From: JBBQXY01 sp051004815
GTDB lineage: Bacteria > Chloroflexota > Ktedonobacteria > Ktedonobacterales > Ktedonobacteraceae
Length of the DNA: 55,912 bases
Reading direction: 5' to 3'
Assembly: GCA_051004815.1 (NCBI GenBank)
Contig: JBPCJY010000255.1
Location: 1-55,912, forward strand
In this document: piece after piece, positions 32,599 through 40,539 of the stretch
Layout of the letters: each line of letters starts with the position of its first letter
Position numbering within the stretch: position 1 is the first letter of the stretch
The notes under the pieces: generated by a model
What the model saw: the letters and a program-made list of their open reading frames with translations, nothing else
The model's database searches: none
What the model was told of the DNA's origin: nothing
Translations under genes and position numbers: made by a program

Positions 32599-35316
32599 CT
32601 AATCTGCCCGCAATACCACACTTAAAGGCAGGCGATTGACGGCTCGTACCGCTGGAATGGTTGCCAGTCCCGCCACAAGGAGTATGACGACCACTGCCCC
32701 CATAGCCACTACTGGCGCGGGAATCGGACTCGAGGTAGCATGTTGTGTACTCAGGACCCAGAGAGCAACCACCACACCCGGCACCGTCCCTAGCAGTGCC
32801 AGCGTCAAGCCCTCCTGCACAAACAGGCGTTGCACGAGACGCGGTCGCCAACCAATCGCCTGTAACAGCCCGATCTCCTTTTGCCGTTCCTGCACTTGTA
32901 AGATGAGCAAGTCGGCCACACTCAAAAAGGTCAACAGCAGGGCAAAAATGGCTCCGGCAAGCTGCGGCACTGCCGTTTGCAGCAAGACATACTCGCCCAA
33001 CAGCGTTCCCTGCAAGGTTTGTCGAAAGGCGAGCAGCCCATCGACCATGACAGTTAAAAGCATGGCCGAGAGAAAGAGACTGCCAATGGCAATCACGGCA
33101 CGCCAGCGCGAACGGGCTAGATTGCGCAATGCCATGCCACCAATGGCGGGCAGCCGCGACCAGAAGAACGTGTTGAGCCGTCCCAGACGTGAATTTTTCT
33201 CGGCAGAGATACTTGCTCCAGCTCGCAAGATCTCGGCAGGGGTAATCTGCCACATCTGCCATAAGGGATAGAGCGCACTGAGCAAGGCCAACCCGATCAC
33301 GACCGGAAGGGTCCAGACGACGATCAGCCAGGGAGGACTGACGCCAATCAGAACAATGATCAGTAGAGCTACACCGATCCCGAGGAGACCGCCTCCCAGC
33401 GCGAGCAGCAGCGTTTGCGACAAGAAGGTGCCGATGGGATGCCAGGGTCGCCACCCCAAGGCGCTCAAGATCGCTAACTCGCGGCGTTGCGCAGTGACCA
33501 ACGAGGAAAGCGTCACGATCAGATACCCTAGACACACCAACAAGACCGTACCGAGCAACAACGTCTGCGTCGCCCCCACTTGATGCAAGTAGACAATGCC
33601 TGCCCCAATAGCGATCCAGCGTTCCTCGGCCCACCCGATGGGAGCAATATCTTGAGTTGCTCCATCCTGCCCGGCCTTGAGACCGGGAACATAGACCAGG
33701 GTCGGTTTCGGCGAGGACCCCAGGGTGACTAACACGTGCAGCCCTGTCCGTTGCTCAATCGCTTGCGCGACCAGAGAAACGCGCTTCCACCCGGCATCAT
33801 CAGGCGTGACATTGCCTGCGACGCGGACGCGAATGGTACTAATGAAGGCAGGTCCCTTGAGCTGCTCCGCCGCCGCCAGCGTGGTCAGTGCCAGGGGTGG
33901 TTGGAGAATGAACCCGGCGGGATTACTGGTTGGCTGCAAGGTGGTCGGTGGCACCGCATGACCCTGGGCATCATAACGTAAGACGACCGGTGGGGATGTA
34001 TAGGTATTTTCCGGGAGCCAGTTCAAGACATCACGAAACTGTGCCGCTACACCGGTTCCGTTAAATTGGCCAACCGGTGTAAATTCATAGAAGCTCCCAT
34101 TATAGAGCGTCCCAAATTTCAACAGCGAGGTATAGAAATTTGAGGTATTGCCAGTATCGCTCGAATCTTGAACTCCCGGAAGAGATTGCAGGGTACGGAA
34201 AGCACCTTCTGGCCCTACAACGCCAGTGGGAACCAGTCGATACGCGGGTTCCTGCTGGGCCGCAGGAGCGATGGTTGGCTGATAGGTGAGGCCAGAAGGC
34301 GTAAACAGAAAATCCAGGAGATTGGGAAATTGGTCGGGCGTTTGCCATTCATGACCATTCCAGACGATGTTTGCGCCGGGAAAGCCGGCGGGATTCTGCT
34401 GGGCAATCGGGATTCCTCCCTGAAACAGCACGTGCTGTTCAGGGAGATGTGCCAGATAGCTGCCTCCGCCGCGATCCACGATTTGTTGCAGGCTGAGCGT
34501 CGGGGAAGCAATGCGTGCGAAGGTGGCGTGGAGCGTGATCTGTCCTGGAAGATGCGTATTGACAAGGACGGGGATATCGTTGTTGGGGTAGGAAAGCCCT
34601 TGAGGACCAGCAAGGCTGGGATTTTGCGGATCGAGGTGTATGGTATCTTGAGGCGTCAGCATGCGTCCGCTGACCAGACTCGTCCTCAGATGAACCAACT
34701 GCTCTTCTGCTGTGGGATCAATGGCGGCAAGCAAGAAGACTCCGGTCACAGGCAAGAGAAAGCTTCCTTTTGAGAGATGGTTACACTCAACATCAACACC
34801 TTCTTCTTCCAATTGGAAAAACGTCTCATTGATGGTGCAGGAAGACGCCTGATAGATCATCTCACTCTCTTGATGTTCGAGCACGGTTCGTCGCCCATCA
34901 GACGCCGAAAGCGCCCACGTGACGCGATAGGTTCCAGAGGGGAGAATCTGCGTGGCGAATTGGACAGAGGGCCGGGGTACACGCATGTAGCCCACAAAAG
35001 CAAGAGGCGCGGCGACGGCAACGCCTGGAATGCTCTGGATTTGCCGGTACTGTGACAGGGTAATCCCACCATCATAACCTTCCAACAGATCAGCCGGGAT
35101 CGTGGTGTTCGTGGGGACGTGCGTCTGAGGAGGCAACACCACGAGATCGTAGGTCGGTCGCCAGTTCTTGCTGATAATTTGCTGTGCCTGTAAGACGGTC
35201 GTTTGGGTGGTCGCGCTTAAAAGGATAAAGGCGCAAGCAACCAGAAGAAATCCAACGCTTGCGAGCGTACTGCGCCCTCGTTGGCGTTGCAGTGACAGCA
35301 AGATATAATGCCACAT
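32599..35316 (-). CDS. FtsX/MacB-type ABC transporter permease (permease B)
   Basis: A 905-residue permease. One helix near residues 18-38 is followed by a large extracellular domain (about 40-570), then three helices with FtsX signatures (TLSSLVTAQRRELAILSALGWRP near 605), another domain boundary and a second FtsX unit ending LQVQERQKEIGLLQAIGWRP with a final helix. Its N-terminus is paralogous to permease A encoded at 37814-40105: both share WR-x2-YDL-V-x-PP and the GGI-x-L-Q/S motif. MacB-type exporters move lipoproteins, peptides or signals across the envelope, with an ATPase. No ATPase gene lies inside the repeat-bounded segment; the nearest is outside IR-R. AGGAAGG precedes the ATG by about nine bases. 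Confidence 0.9.
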   Translation of the reverse strand: MWHYILLSLQRQRGRSTLASVGFLLVACAFILLSATTQTTVLQAQQIISKNWRPTYDLVVLPPQTHVPTNTTIPADLLEGYDGGITLSQYRQIQSIPGVAVAAPLAFVGYMRVPRPSVQFATQILPSGTYRVTWALSASDGRRTVLEHQESEMIYQASSCTINETFFQLEEEGVDVECNHLSKGSFLLPVTGVFLLAAIDPTAEEQLVHLRTSLVSGRMLTPQDTIHLDPQNPSLAGPQGLSYPNNDIPVLVNTHLPGQITLHATFARIASPTLSLQQIVDRGGGSYLAHLPEQHVLFQGGIPIAQQNPAGFPGANIVWNGHEWQTPDQFPNLLDFLFTPSGLTYQPTIAPAAQQEPAYRLVPTGVVGPEGAFRTLQSLPGVQDSSDTGNTSNFYTSLLKFGTLYNGSFYEFTPVGQFNGTGVAAQFRDVLNWLPENTYTSPPVVLRYDAQGHAVPPTTLQPTSNPAGFILQPPLALTTLAAAEQLKGPAFISTIRVRVAGNVTPDDAGWKRVSLVAQAIEQRTGLHVLVTLGSSPKPTLVYVPGLKAGQDGATQDIAPIGWAEERWIAIGAGIVYLHQVGATQTLLLGTVLLVCLGYLIVTLSSLVTAQRRELAILSALGWRPWHPIGTFLSQTLLLALGGGLLGIGVALLIIVLIGVSPPWLIVVWTLPVVIGLALLSALYPLWQMWQITPAEILRAGASISAEKNSRLGRLNTFFWSRLPAIGGMALRNLARSRWRAVIAIGSLFLSAMLLTVMVDGLLAFRQTLQGTLLGEYVLLQTAVPQLAGAIFALLLTFLSVADLLILQVQERQKEIGLLQAIGWRPRLVQRLFVQEGLTLALLGTVPGVVVALWVLSTQHATSSPIPAPVVAMGAVVVILLVAGLATIPAVRAVNRLPLSVVLRAD

Positions 35317-35380
35317 ACCGACAACCCTTCCTCTTCAGAGATGTAAAATAAAGCAAGAACGCCACAACTCATGGGAAACC

Positions 35381-35407
35381 TGTGCTGACAGCGTTGTTGT
35401 CAGCACA
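35381..35407. repeat. short perfect hairpin upstream of permease B
   Basis: Ten-bp arms TGTGCTGACA and TGTCAGCACA flank a seven-base loop, 65 bases upstream of the permease B start codon. It could be an operator or an mRNA leader hairpin; no promoter consensus was pinned down nearby. Confidence 0.5.
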
Positions 35408-35591
35408 GCGAGACAATCGAACGACGACTGGAAAAGGCAACGTGCCATGTTAGTATACCGGCATTCATGCGTTAATGCTTGTCAACACATCAGCAGCCAG
35501 AACTACAGCTACTTCTACATTGATAATAGTAGTTGTATGGACACTGATGTGTATTCGGATTATAAGGCAAGGTTCATTTTATGCGCAACAC

Positions 35592-35691
35592 AATGTGACA
35601 ATTGAACGATATAATAATATCGAAAAAAATGCTTCGAGCCTTGCTAGAGGCCATCTCACGATTAAGTCGTCAAATGAATAATTGTCACATT
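35592..35691. repeat. 100-bp MITE-like inverted repeat element
   Basis: Exact 12-bp terminal inverted repeats AATGTGACAATT and AATTGTCACATT bound a non-coding, AT-rich 100-bp unit that contains the inner hairpin CGATAT-AATA-ATATCG. No target duplication is obvious. With 35317-35829 this forms a gene-free stretch of 513 bases upstream of permease B. Confidence 0.5.
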
Positions 35692-35834
35692 CGTTTGAAC
35701 CATGCCTAACATCCGTAAAACACTTTCCATTGTACCAGATGAGGAGTGCTTGGTTCGCTACAAGTTAAACAGTTCAGATTTTGACACCCATCACACACAA
35801 TACAACTTGGATCTTGCGGTTTGCCACTATACTA

Positions 35835-36416
35835 TCAAAGGTCAAAGGTTGCGGATTGGAAGGTCTGAAAGTCTAGAGTAAGCAAGCTGTTAAGAGCTGA
35901 TTTGTGGAGACCTGTCGTTTCGGACAAACAGCACTCAATAGCCCGCTTGAACAGCTCAAAGTGTTCGTAATATTTCGCATAGAGACACTCTTTTCTGACG
36001 AATTTCCACAAGCGTTCAATCAGATTGAGATTGGGCGAGTAGGTCGGCAGAAAGAGAATTTCGATCCCCAGAGCGGCAGCCTTGGCCTGCACGAGCCGAC
36101 AGCGTTGATACCGCGCATTGTCCATCACCACGGTGACGGGTATCTGCAAGCCAAGCTGAGCGATCTGCTCGAGTAACTCACAGACGCTGGTCGCCGTGAT
36201 GTAGCTCTCATTGGTAACGGTTACCAGTTGATGGGTGATGGCATTCAAAGCTCCCAGCACATTGAAGCGTTGCCGCCCGCTGGGAGACCGCACCAGAATG
36301 CGTGCGAAACACCACAGAAAGCCCAGGTACGTTCCCAGCACAAAATGGGCAGCATCCACAAAGAAGACGCTTCGGGTCCCCGCTTTAGCTTGCTCTAGCC
36401 GCGGCTCCAGTTCGTT
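35835..36416 (-). CDS. IS630 transposase, DDE catalytic frame (orfB, via -1 shift)
   Basis: The -1 frame starts NELEPRLEQAKAGTRSVFFV and carries the catalytic triad in VDAAHF, VMDNARYQR and PNLNLIERLWKFVRKE. Added to the N-terminal frame it gives a fusion of about 346 residues, the usual IS630 transposase size, so a programmed shift or transcriptional slippage is more likely than decay. The stop codon lies within the left terminal repeat. Confidence 0.88.
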   Translation of the reverse strand, partial: NELEPRLEQAKAGTRSVFFVDAAHFVLGTYLGFLWCFARILVRSPSGRQRFNVLGALNAITHQLVTVTNESYITATSVCELLEQIAQLGLQIPVTVVMDNARYQRCRLVQAKAAALGIEILFLPTYSPNLNLIERLWKFVRKECLYAKYYEHFELFKRAIECCLSETTGLHKSALNSLLTLDFQTFQSATFDL

Positions 36417-36874
36417 TTTTTAAACGTGGCTTGCTGTTCGACATCGCACTTGGCGGGAACCGCATACGTCTTCAATCGCTTGAGACCCAATTTTTTGAGA
36501 AAGATGCCGACTTGCGTCGGGCTGCGTTTGAGTCCAGTGAGTTGCTCAATGAGCTTGACAGCTTGTGGGATAGTGGCTGGCGGATGGTCGATGAAAGAGG
36601 CCTCCAGTGTGTCGTGATGGCTCTCCAGTTCGCTCAGTGGACGACGAAACTCCAGGTGTTTGAGAGCTTCAACGCCACCGGTCTGATACTGCTTCAAGTA
36701 GCTACGCACGGTGTTTTCACAGACTCCGACACACGTGGCGATCTGCTGGTGAGGTAAACCTTTGGCCTTCAACAGCACCGCTTCCATCTTCATTTGGACC
36801 CGTGGATGTGGGTGATGATACCGCTGCTCATGCAGTTCCTTGATGTCTTCTTCGCTAAAAGTCAACCGTAGCAT
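36395..36874 (-). CDS. IS630 transposase, N-terminal frame (orfA)
   Basis: A 159-residue frame holding the winged-helix and HTH DNA-binding part: LPHQQIATCVGVCENTVRSYLKQ near residues 56-78 and a second HTH around SPTQVGIFLKKLGLKRL. Translation in frame 0 ends soon after TTTAAAAAAACG (minus strand, A run at 36421-36415). Slippage by -1 there continues into the DDE domain without loss of residues. Confidence 0.88.
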   Translation of the reverse strand: MLRLTFSEEDIKELHEQRYHHPHPRVQMKMEAVLLKAKGLPHQQIATCVGVCENTVRSYLKQYQTGGVEALKHLEFRRPLSELESHHDTLEASFIDHPPATIPQAVKLIEQLTGLKRSPTQVGIFLKKLGLKRLKTYAVPAKCDVEQQATFKKTNWSRG

Positions 36875-37078
36875 CGTCTCACCTCCTGCCTGTCAGTTGG
36901 GTTCTCTTCCTTGCTCTCTATTCTATCATACTAACCTCACTTTATCCCCGTTGCTAGTATATCTCTGGAATTTCAAGCAGACACCTGCCACAGGGCAGCT
37001 TCGACCTTTGCGAACGAAGACAAAATGAGTCCGTAATGGCTTAGAGTAGGAAATCACTCCCACTTTTTCAAAGTCATG

Positions 37079-37116
37079 TCCTTAGCGTAGGTTTTTCCCA
37101 AAATGATATGGTGACC
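37079..37116 (-). repeat. right copy of 38-bp inverted repeat (IR-R)
   Basis: Inverted copy of 31457-31494 with two mismatches. Read on the minus strand it could encode the same peptide end as the membrane protein (PYHFGKN-x-R-stop), but no gene precedes it. It lies 29 bases beyond the ABC ATPase stop codon. Confidence 0.9.
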
Positions 37117-37145
37117 CCAAAAAGCGACTGGCAAAGTCAACTACC

Positions 37146-37823
37146 TTATAACGAAGTTTCCAGGCGTCCATCCATCATTTTCAAGCGTCGATCGGCAACT
37201 GTGGCGATGTTTGCATCGTGCGTTACTACAATAAGCGTACAGCCATGTTCTCGACAAAGCGTATCCAGCAATTGAATGACCTGCACCCCCGTTGCCGCGT
37301 CCAGGCTACCCGTCGGTTCATCGGCCAACAATAATGGTGGAGACGCGATGAGTGCGCGGGCAATCGCAACGCGCTGTTGCTCCCCACCCGACAATTGGCC
37401 GGGATAGTGCTCTGTACGTGCGGCGAGACCAACCTCGGTCAATAATGTCACAGCACGTTTGCATAACAGTCGCCGCGAACAATAGGGCAGCAAAGGGAGC
37501 ATCACATTTTCCAGCGCGGAAAGTGTAGGCAACAAGGAAAATTGTTGAAAGACCAAACCTACCTGTGTACGACGAAAATGTGCCAGCACCGAGCCACGTA
37601 GTTCATTTGTAACAATACCATCGCCAATGCACACCTCGCCTTGCGTTGGCCAGGTGAGAGCAGCACATAAACGTAGAAATGTTGATTTTCCCGCTCCCGA
37701 TGGCCCCACAATCGCCACATGTTCGCCTTTTTGCACCACTATATCTACCCCGCGTAAGACAGTGACTTCTCCCGCGCCAGTAATATATTTGAAATGCACA
37801 TTAGAGCAGACGATCATTTCCAT
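37146..37823 (-). CDS. MacB/LolD-type ABC transporter ATP-binding protein
   Basis: A 225-residue ABC ATPase of the FtsE/LolD/MacB class. Walker A is GPSGAGKST near residue 40, the Q loop lies in LVFQQFSLLPTLSALENV, the signature is LSGGEQQRVAIARAL and Walker B is LLLADEPTGSLD, with the H loop in VVTHDANIA. Its start overlaps the end of permease A by ten bases, so both are translated together. It powers permease A and possibly permease B, which lies downstream on the same strand beyond the repeat and the IS. Confidence 0.95.
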   Translation of the reverse strand: MEMIVCSNVHFKYITGAGEVTVLRGVDIVVQKGEHVAIVGPSGAGKSTFLRLCAALTWPTQGEVCIGDGIVTNELRGSVLAHFRRTQVGLVFQQFSLLPTLSALENVMLPLLPYCSRRLLCKRAVTLLTEVGLAARTEHYPGQLSGGEQQRVAIARALIASPPLLLADEPTGSLDAATGVQVIQLLDTLCREHGCTLIVVTHDANIATVADRRLKMMDGRLETSL

Positions 37824-40105
37824 ACAAACACCTTCTGTGTTTCATGCCATGCCGGCCCTAACGCAGCCAGGCTTACCAATACCACACCTGCCAATGGACC
37901 ACCGAGCAATAAAGCCAAGCTTATCGGCACAGAAGGCAAGACTCCGCTAATGCTGACCAGTCCCAATGCCAGGAGCACGCCTATCCCCCCACTTAGCAAC
38001 GCAAGCCCCCAACTACTCCATAGTAAGCGCAACAAGACAGCGCGACGTTCCCAACCTACCATCGCCAACAACGCTACCTCTTCTCGCTTTCCCCTGACCA
38101 ACAATATGGTACACAAAGCTACCGTCAAGAGCGAGGCCAGTAAGATGAGCAAAAGCAATGCCAACTGAGAGGTTTCTAAAGCCGCCCGTACCTGGCTACC
38201 CAAGACAGTCAGAACTAATACCTGATTAAAACCTGTTACCAGCAAATATTCTATGGCTATAAGAAATACTGCTGTGGTGATTGCCACCGTATTGACAAGG
38301 GGGACAATGAGCTTGCTATACGTTAGCTCAGCGTTTCTACGCCGCTGTGGCATACTCTTTTGGAGTTTCGCAAAGGCTATAGCAATAAGCGCACAACAGT
38401 AGAGCAGGATACCTATTCCCAGCAATAGCCATAAAACCGTCGGCGGGAGGCTGCTTTGCCAGAGATGCCCCGCTAACATGATAAAGAGTGCCGCCACAAG
38501 GCCACCTGGAATACAGAGCAGCAATGCATCTAGCAGCAAAATGCTGACAAGCAGGTGCGATTGCCAACCAAGTTGCTGCAATAACAAGACATCTTTTTTG
38601 CGTCCGCTCCCCACCAGTACACCCGCAATGCCAATGGCTAACAGGCAAACCAGCGAACAAAGTAGCAGTAAGGTTTCCTGCAAGGTATCCAGACCATGAA
38701 CAATTTGTACAGCGACGCCGATTACACGCCACGATGTGTGTATAGTTGAGTTGTAATTGCTGGCAGAGGTTGCTGGGGCCGAGAGCGTCATAGTGCGGAG
38801 CGATGAGCCATCAAGAATATCAACGTGTAGCCCTGTGCGAGCTGTAATCGCGGCAGAGGTTGCTTGTAACACAGCAAGGCTCTGTTGGCTATAGTGTTCC
38901 ACGCCGCTCAGTCGAATATAGACGCCGCTATAGCAACTCGCGCCAGTAATTGCACAGGCTTGTGCCAGGGGTATAAAGCGCACAGCCGCAGGTAGCAACG
39001 GCAAACGCTCTGGAGCTGTCAATGGCAGTAAAGAGGTATGCGCTGAGAGCAAGTTGGGGGGTAAAGAGAGATTGTCGGACACGGCTATATGCTCGGTCAA
39101 TGGCAGTCGATAGAGCAAGCCCTGCATGTCAGAGCCAATAGGCGCGATAACGAGCTGTCCGTTCGCGATCTGTTGTGAAGTAGCACCGTAGGTTGTGTGC
39201 GAAAAGCGCAGCAGTTGTACACCAGCAGATTGGTAGGTGATAGTTCCTTGCCGCACCACTTGTGGCTGCCAACAATCGATACGTTTCATACAGGCTGGTA
39301 GTAATGTAATAGCAGCAAGCAATTTTTCGACATGGACAGAGAGCTGTATAGTCGGAACGGATGCAGTACCTGCCAGCAATGATTGGGTCAATGTTGACTG
39401 CTGTGCAGTTGGCACGCCGACAATCGCCTGGAGAGTGGGTACAGAGAGTGTGAACACAACCGGAGTAGTACTATTTTGAGCAACAAGATAGTTTATGGCA
39501 GGACTATTTGTGGGTGTTTCAGTGGTAAGGTGTGCTAAATCGGTGACATCAACATAGGCGTCACTGCCACCTATCGTTTGGCCCGACCACGTTGCCGAGA
39601 CATGGTACAGCCCTTGCGTTGGTAACTGGACAGGCAATTGGATCGCCATGTTCTGCCAGCCAACGGTGGCAAATGGTGTAATATCCATGACGTGTGCCAA
39701 AGAACGCATGGCAGAGGTTTGTTGAAGGCTGATACCACCATAGCTCTCCAACGCGCTTTGCGGATCTATCCAGTCAGCCGAGCGTTCCAATTGGCTGACG
39801 GTAGTCGGTGGGCGCACCAATAAATCGTAGGGGCCACGCCAACTTTGCGCTATCTTTTGTTGCGTCTGTGTACTGGCGATATCATGCAACATCCCGATAA
39901 TCTGCGCTGAACACACCAGCAACAAGAAGGCACAGACGACCGGTATGAACTGGCCCCCGCGCCGTCGCAAACTCCACACGGTAAAGATGAAAACCGCACG
40001 AGTGGCCCTGACAAAGCGATGACCAATCTTTGCCTCATGTGCAGCAAGACCGGGATCGTCGTACTGGCGTAGATTGGGTTGTGCAGGTTTAATGGCTGTC
40101 TTCAT
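37814..40105 (-). CDS. FtsX/MacB-type ABC transporter permease (permease A)
   Basis: A 763-residue permease with one membrane helix near residues 55-72, a large extracellular domain (about 75-480) and seven or so helices in the C-terminal part arranged as two FtsX units (GSGRKKDVLLLQQLGWQ near 505, RGKREEVALLAMVGWERR near 675). The last 30 residues form a short cytoplasmic end. It overlaps the ATPase gene at its end and the lipoprotein gene at its start (ATGA overlap). Likely role: ATP-driven mechanical or export function at the outer face, serving the lipoproteins of this operon. Confidence 0.9.
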   Translation of the reverse strand: MKTAIKPAQPNLRQYDDPGLAAHEAKIGHRFVRATRAVFIFTVWSLRRRGGQFIPVVCAFLLLVCSAQIIGMLHDIASTQTQQKIAQSWRGPYDLLVRPPTTVSQLERSADWIDPQSALESYGGISLQQTSAMRSLAHVMDITPFATVGWQNMAIQLPVQLPTQGLYHVSATWSGQTIGGSDAYVDVTDLAHLTTETPTNSPAINYLVAQNSTTPVVFTLSVPTLQAIVGVPTAQQSTLTQSLLAGTASVPTIQLSVHVEKLLAAITLLPACMKRIDCWQPQVVRQGTITYQSAGVQLLRFSHTTYGATSQQIANGQLVIAPIGSDMQGLLYRLPLTEHIAVSDNLSLPPNLLSAHTSLLPLTAPERLPLLPAAVRFIPLAQACAITGASCYSGVYIRLSGVEHYSQQSLAVLQATSAAITARTGLHVDILDGSSLRTMTLSAPATSASNYNSTIHTSWRVIGVAVQIVHGLDTLQETLLLLCSLVCLLAIGIAGVLVGSGRKKDVLLLQQLGWQSHLLVSILLLDALLLCIPGGLVAALFIMLAGHLWQSSLPPTVLWLLLGIGILLYCCALIAIAFAKLQKSMPQRRRNAELTYSKLIVPLVNTVAITTAVFLIAIEYLLVTGFNQVLVLTVLGSQVRAALETSQLALLLLILLASLLTVALCTILLVRGKREEVALLAMVGWERRAVLLRLLWSSWGLALLSGGIGVLLALGLVSISGVLPSVPISLALLLGGPLAGVVLVSLAALGPAWHETQKVFVWK

Positions 40106-40539
40106 GGCACCACTGGCGGTGGGGTAGGAAGATTTTTCTCTTGCCGCCGCTCACGCAAAGATACAGGCGTGACCGCCATGCGACTGTATTTCGCACTATC
40201 CACCTGCCCCTTTAGCACAAATGGACGCGTCATGCCCGGCAACACATCCTCAGCCGTTCCCTGTGCCTGTCCAACGACGTTCCCTGAGCTATCGTAGAGG
40301 GTCGCAATCAGGGAGACATCGAAAGGGAAATGTGTTGTGCCAGTATTTTGCACTGTGCCATCCACTTCGGCCTGGCTATCCATGATAGTAATATTCATTG
40401 AAAGCACATGAAACAATTTCAGGCGCGGGTCTGGCTGCGAACTCTGCTGTTGCTGACCACATCCAACGAGTAGCAGTGCGCAAAAAAAGAGCAAGAGAGC
40501 AAGGATATAGTATGGTCGCACAATAGTTGTCATAGGCAA
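40102..40539 (-). CDS. lipoprotein with FxLYD-like domain
   Basis: A 145-residue lipoprotein. The signal peptide ends in the lipobox LLVGC (cysteine near residue 27). The mature part is one beta-sandwich of the FxLYD kind: VLSMNITIMDSQAEVDGTVQNTG followed by ATLYDSSGNVVGQAQGTAEDVLPG. A proline-rich end follows. Such domains are common in envelope lipoproteins without known enzymatic role. It overlaps permease A by four bases and the upstream phosphatase-like gene by ten. A homologue is encoded on the other strand at 44768-45244. Confidence 0.82.
   Translation of the reverse strand: MPMTTIVRPYYILALLLFFCALLLVGCGQQQQSSQPDPRLKLFHVLSMNITIMDSQAEVDGTVQNTGTTHFPFDVSLIATLYDSSGNVVGQAQGTAEDVLPGMTRPFVLKGQVDSAKYSRMAVTPVSLRERRQEKNLPTPPPVVP

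Larger units (their letters stand above)
35830..36959 (-). mobile_element. IS630-family insertion sequence, complete
   Basis: About 1,130 bp. The ends carry imperfect inverted repeats starting TACTATCAAAGG (left) and TACTAGCAACGG (right, minus strand), each flanked by TA (35828-35829 and 36960-36961), the target duplicated by this family. Two overlapping frames encode the transposase, joined by a -1 shift at a run of seven A residues. It sits between permease B and IR-R on the permease-reading strand. Confidence 0.88.

Noticed and set aside
32223..32621. 132-codon minus-strand frame between permease B and the recombinase
   Set aside because: No recognised family, no ribosome site and overlap with the permease end. 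Kept only as a note within the intergenic entry.
32555..33634. 359-codon minus-strand frame
   Set aside because: It overlaps permease B in another frame and is rich in Arg, Ala, Cys and His in the manner of an out-of-frame shadow.
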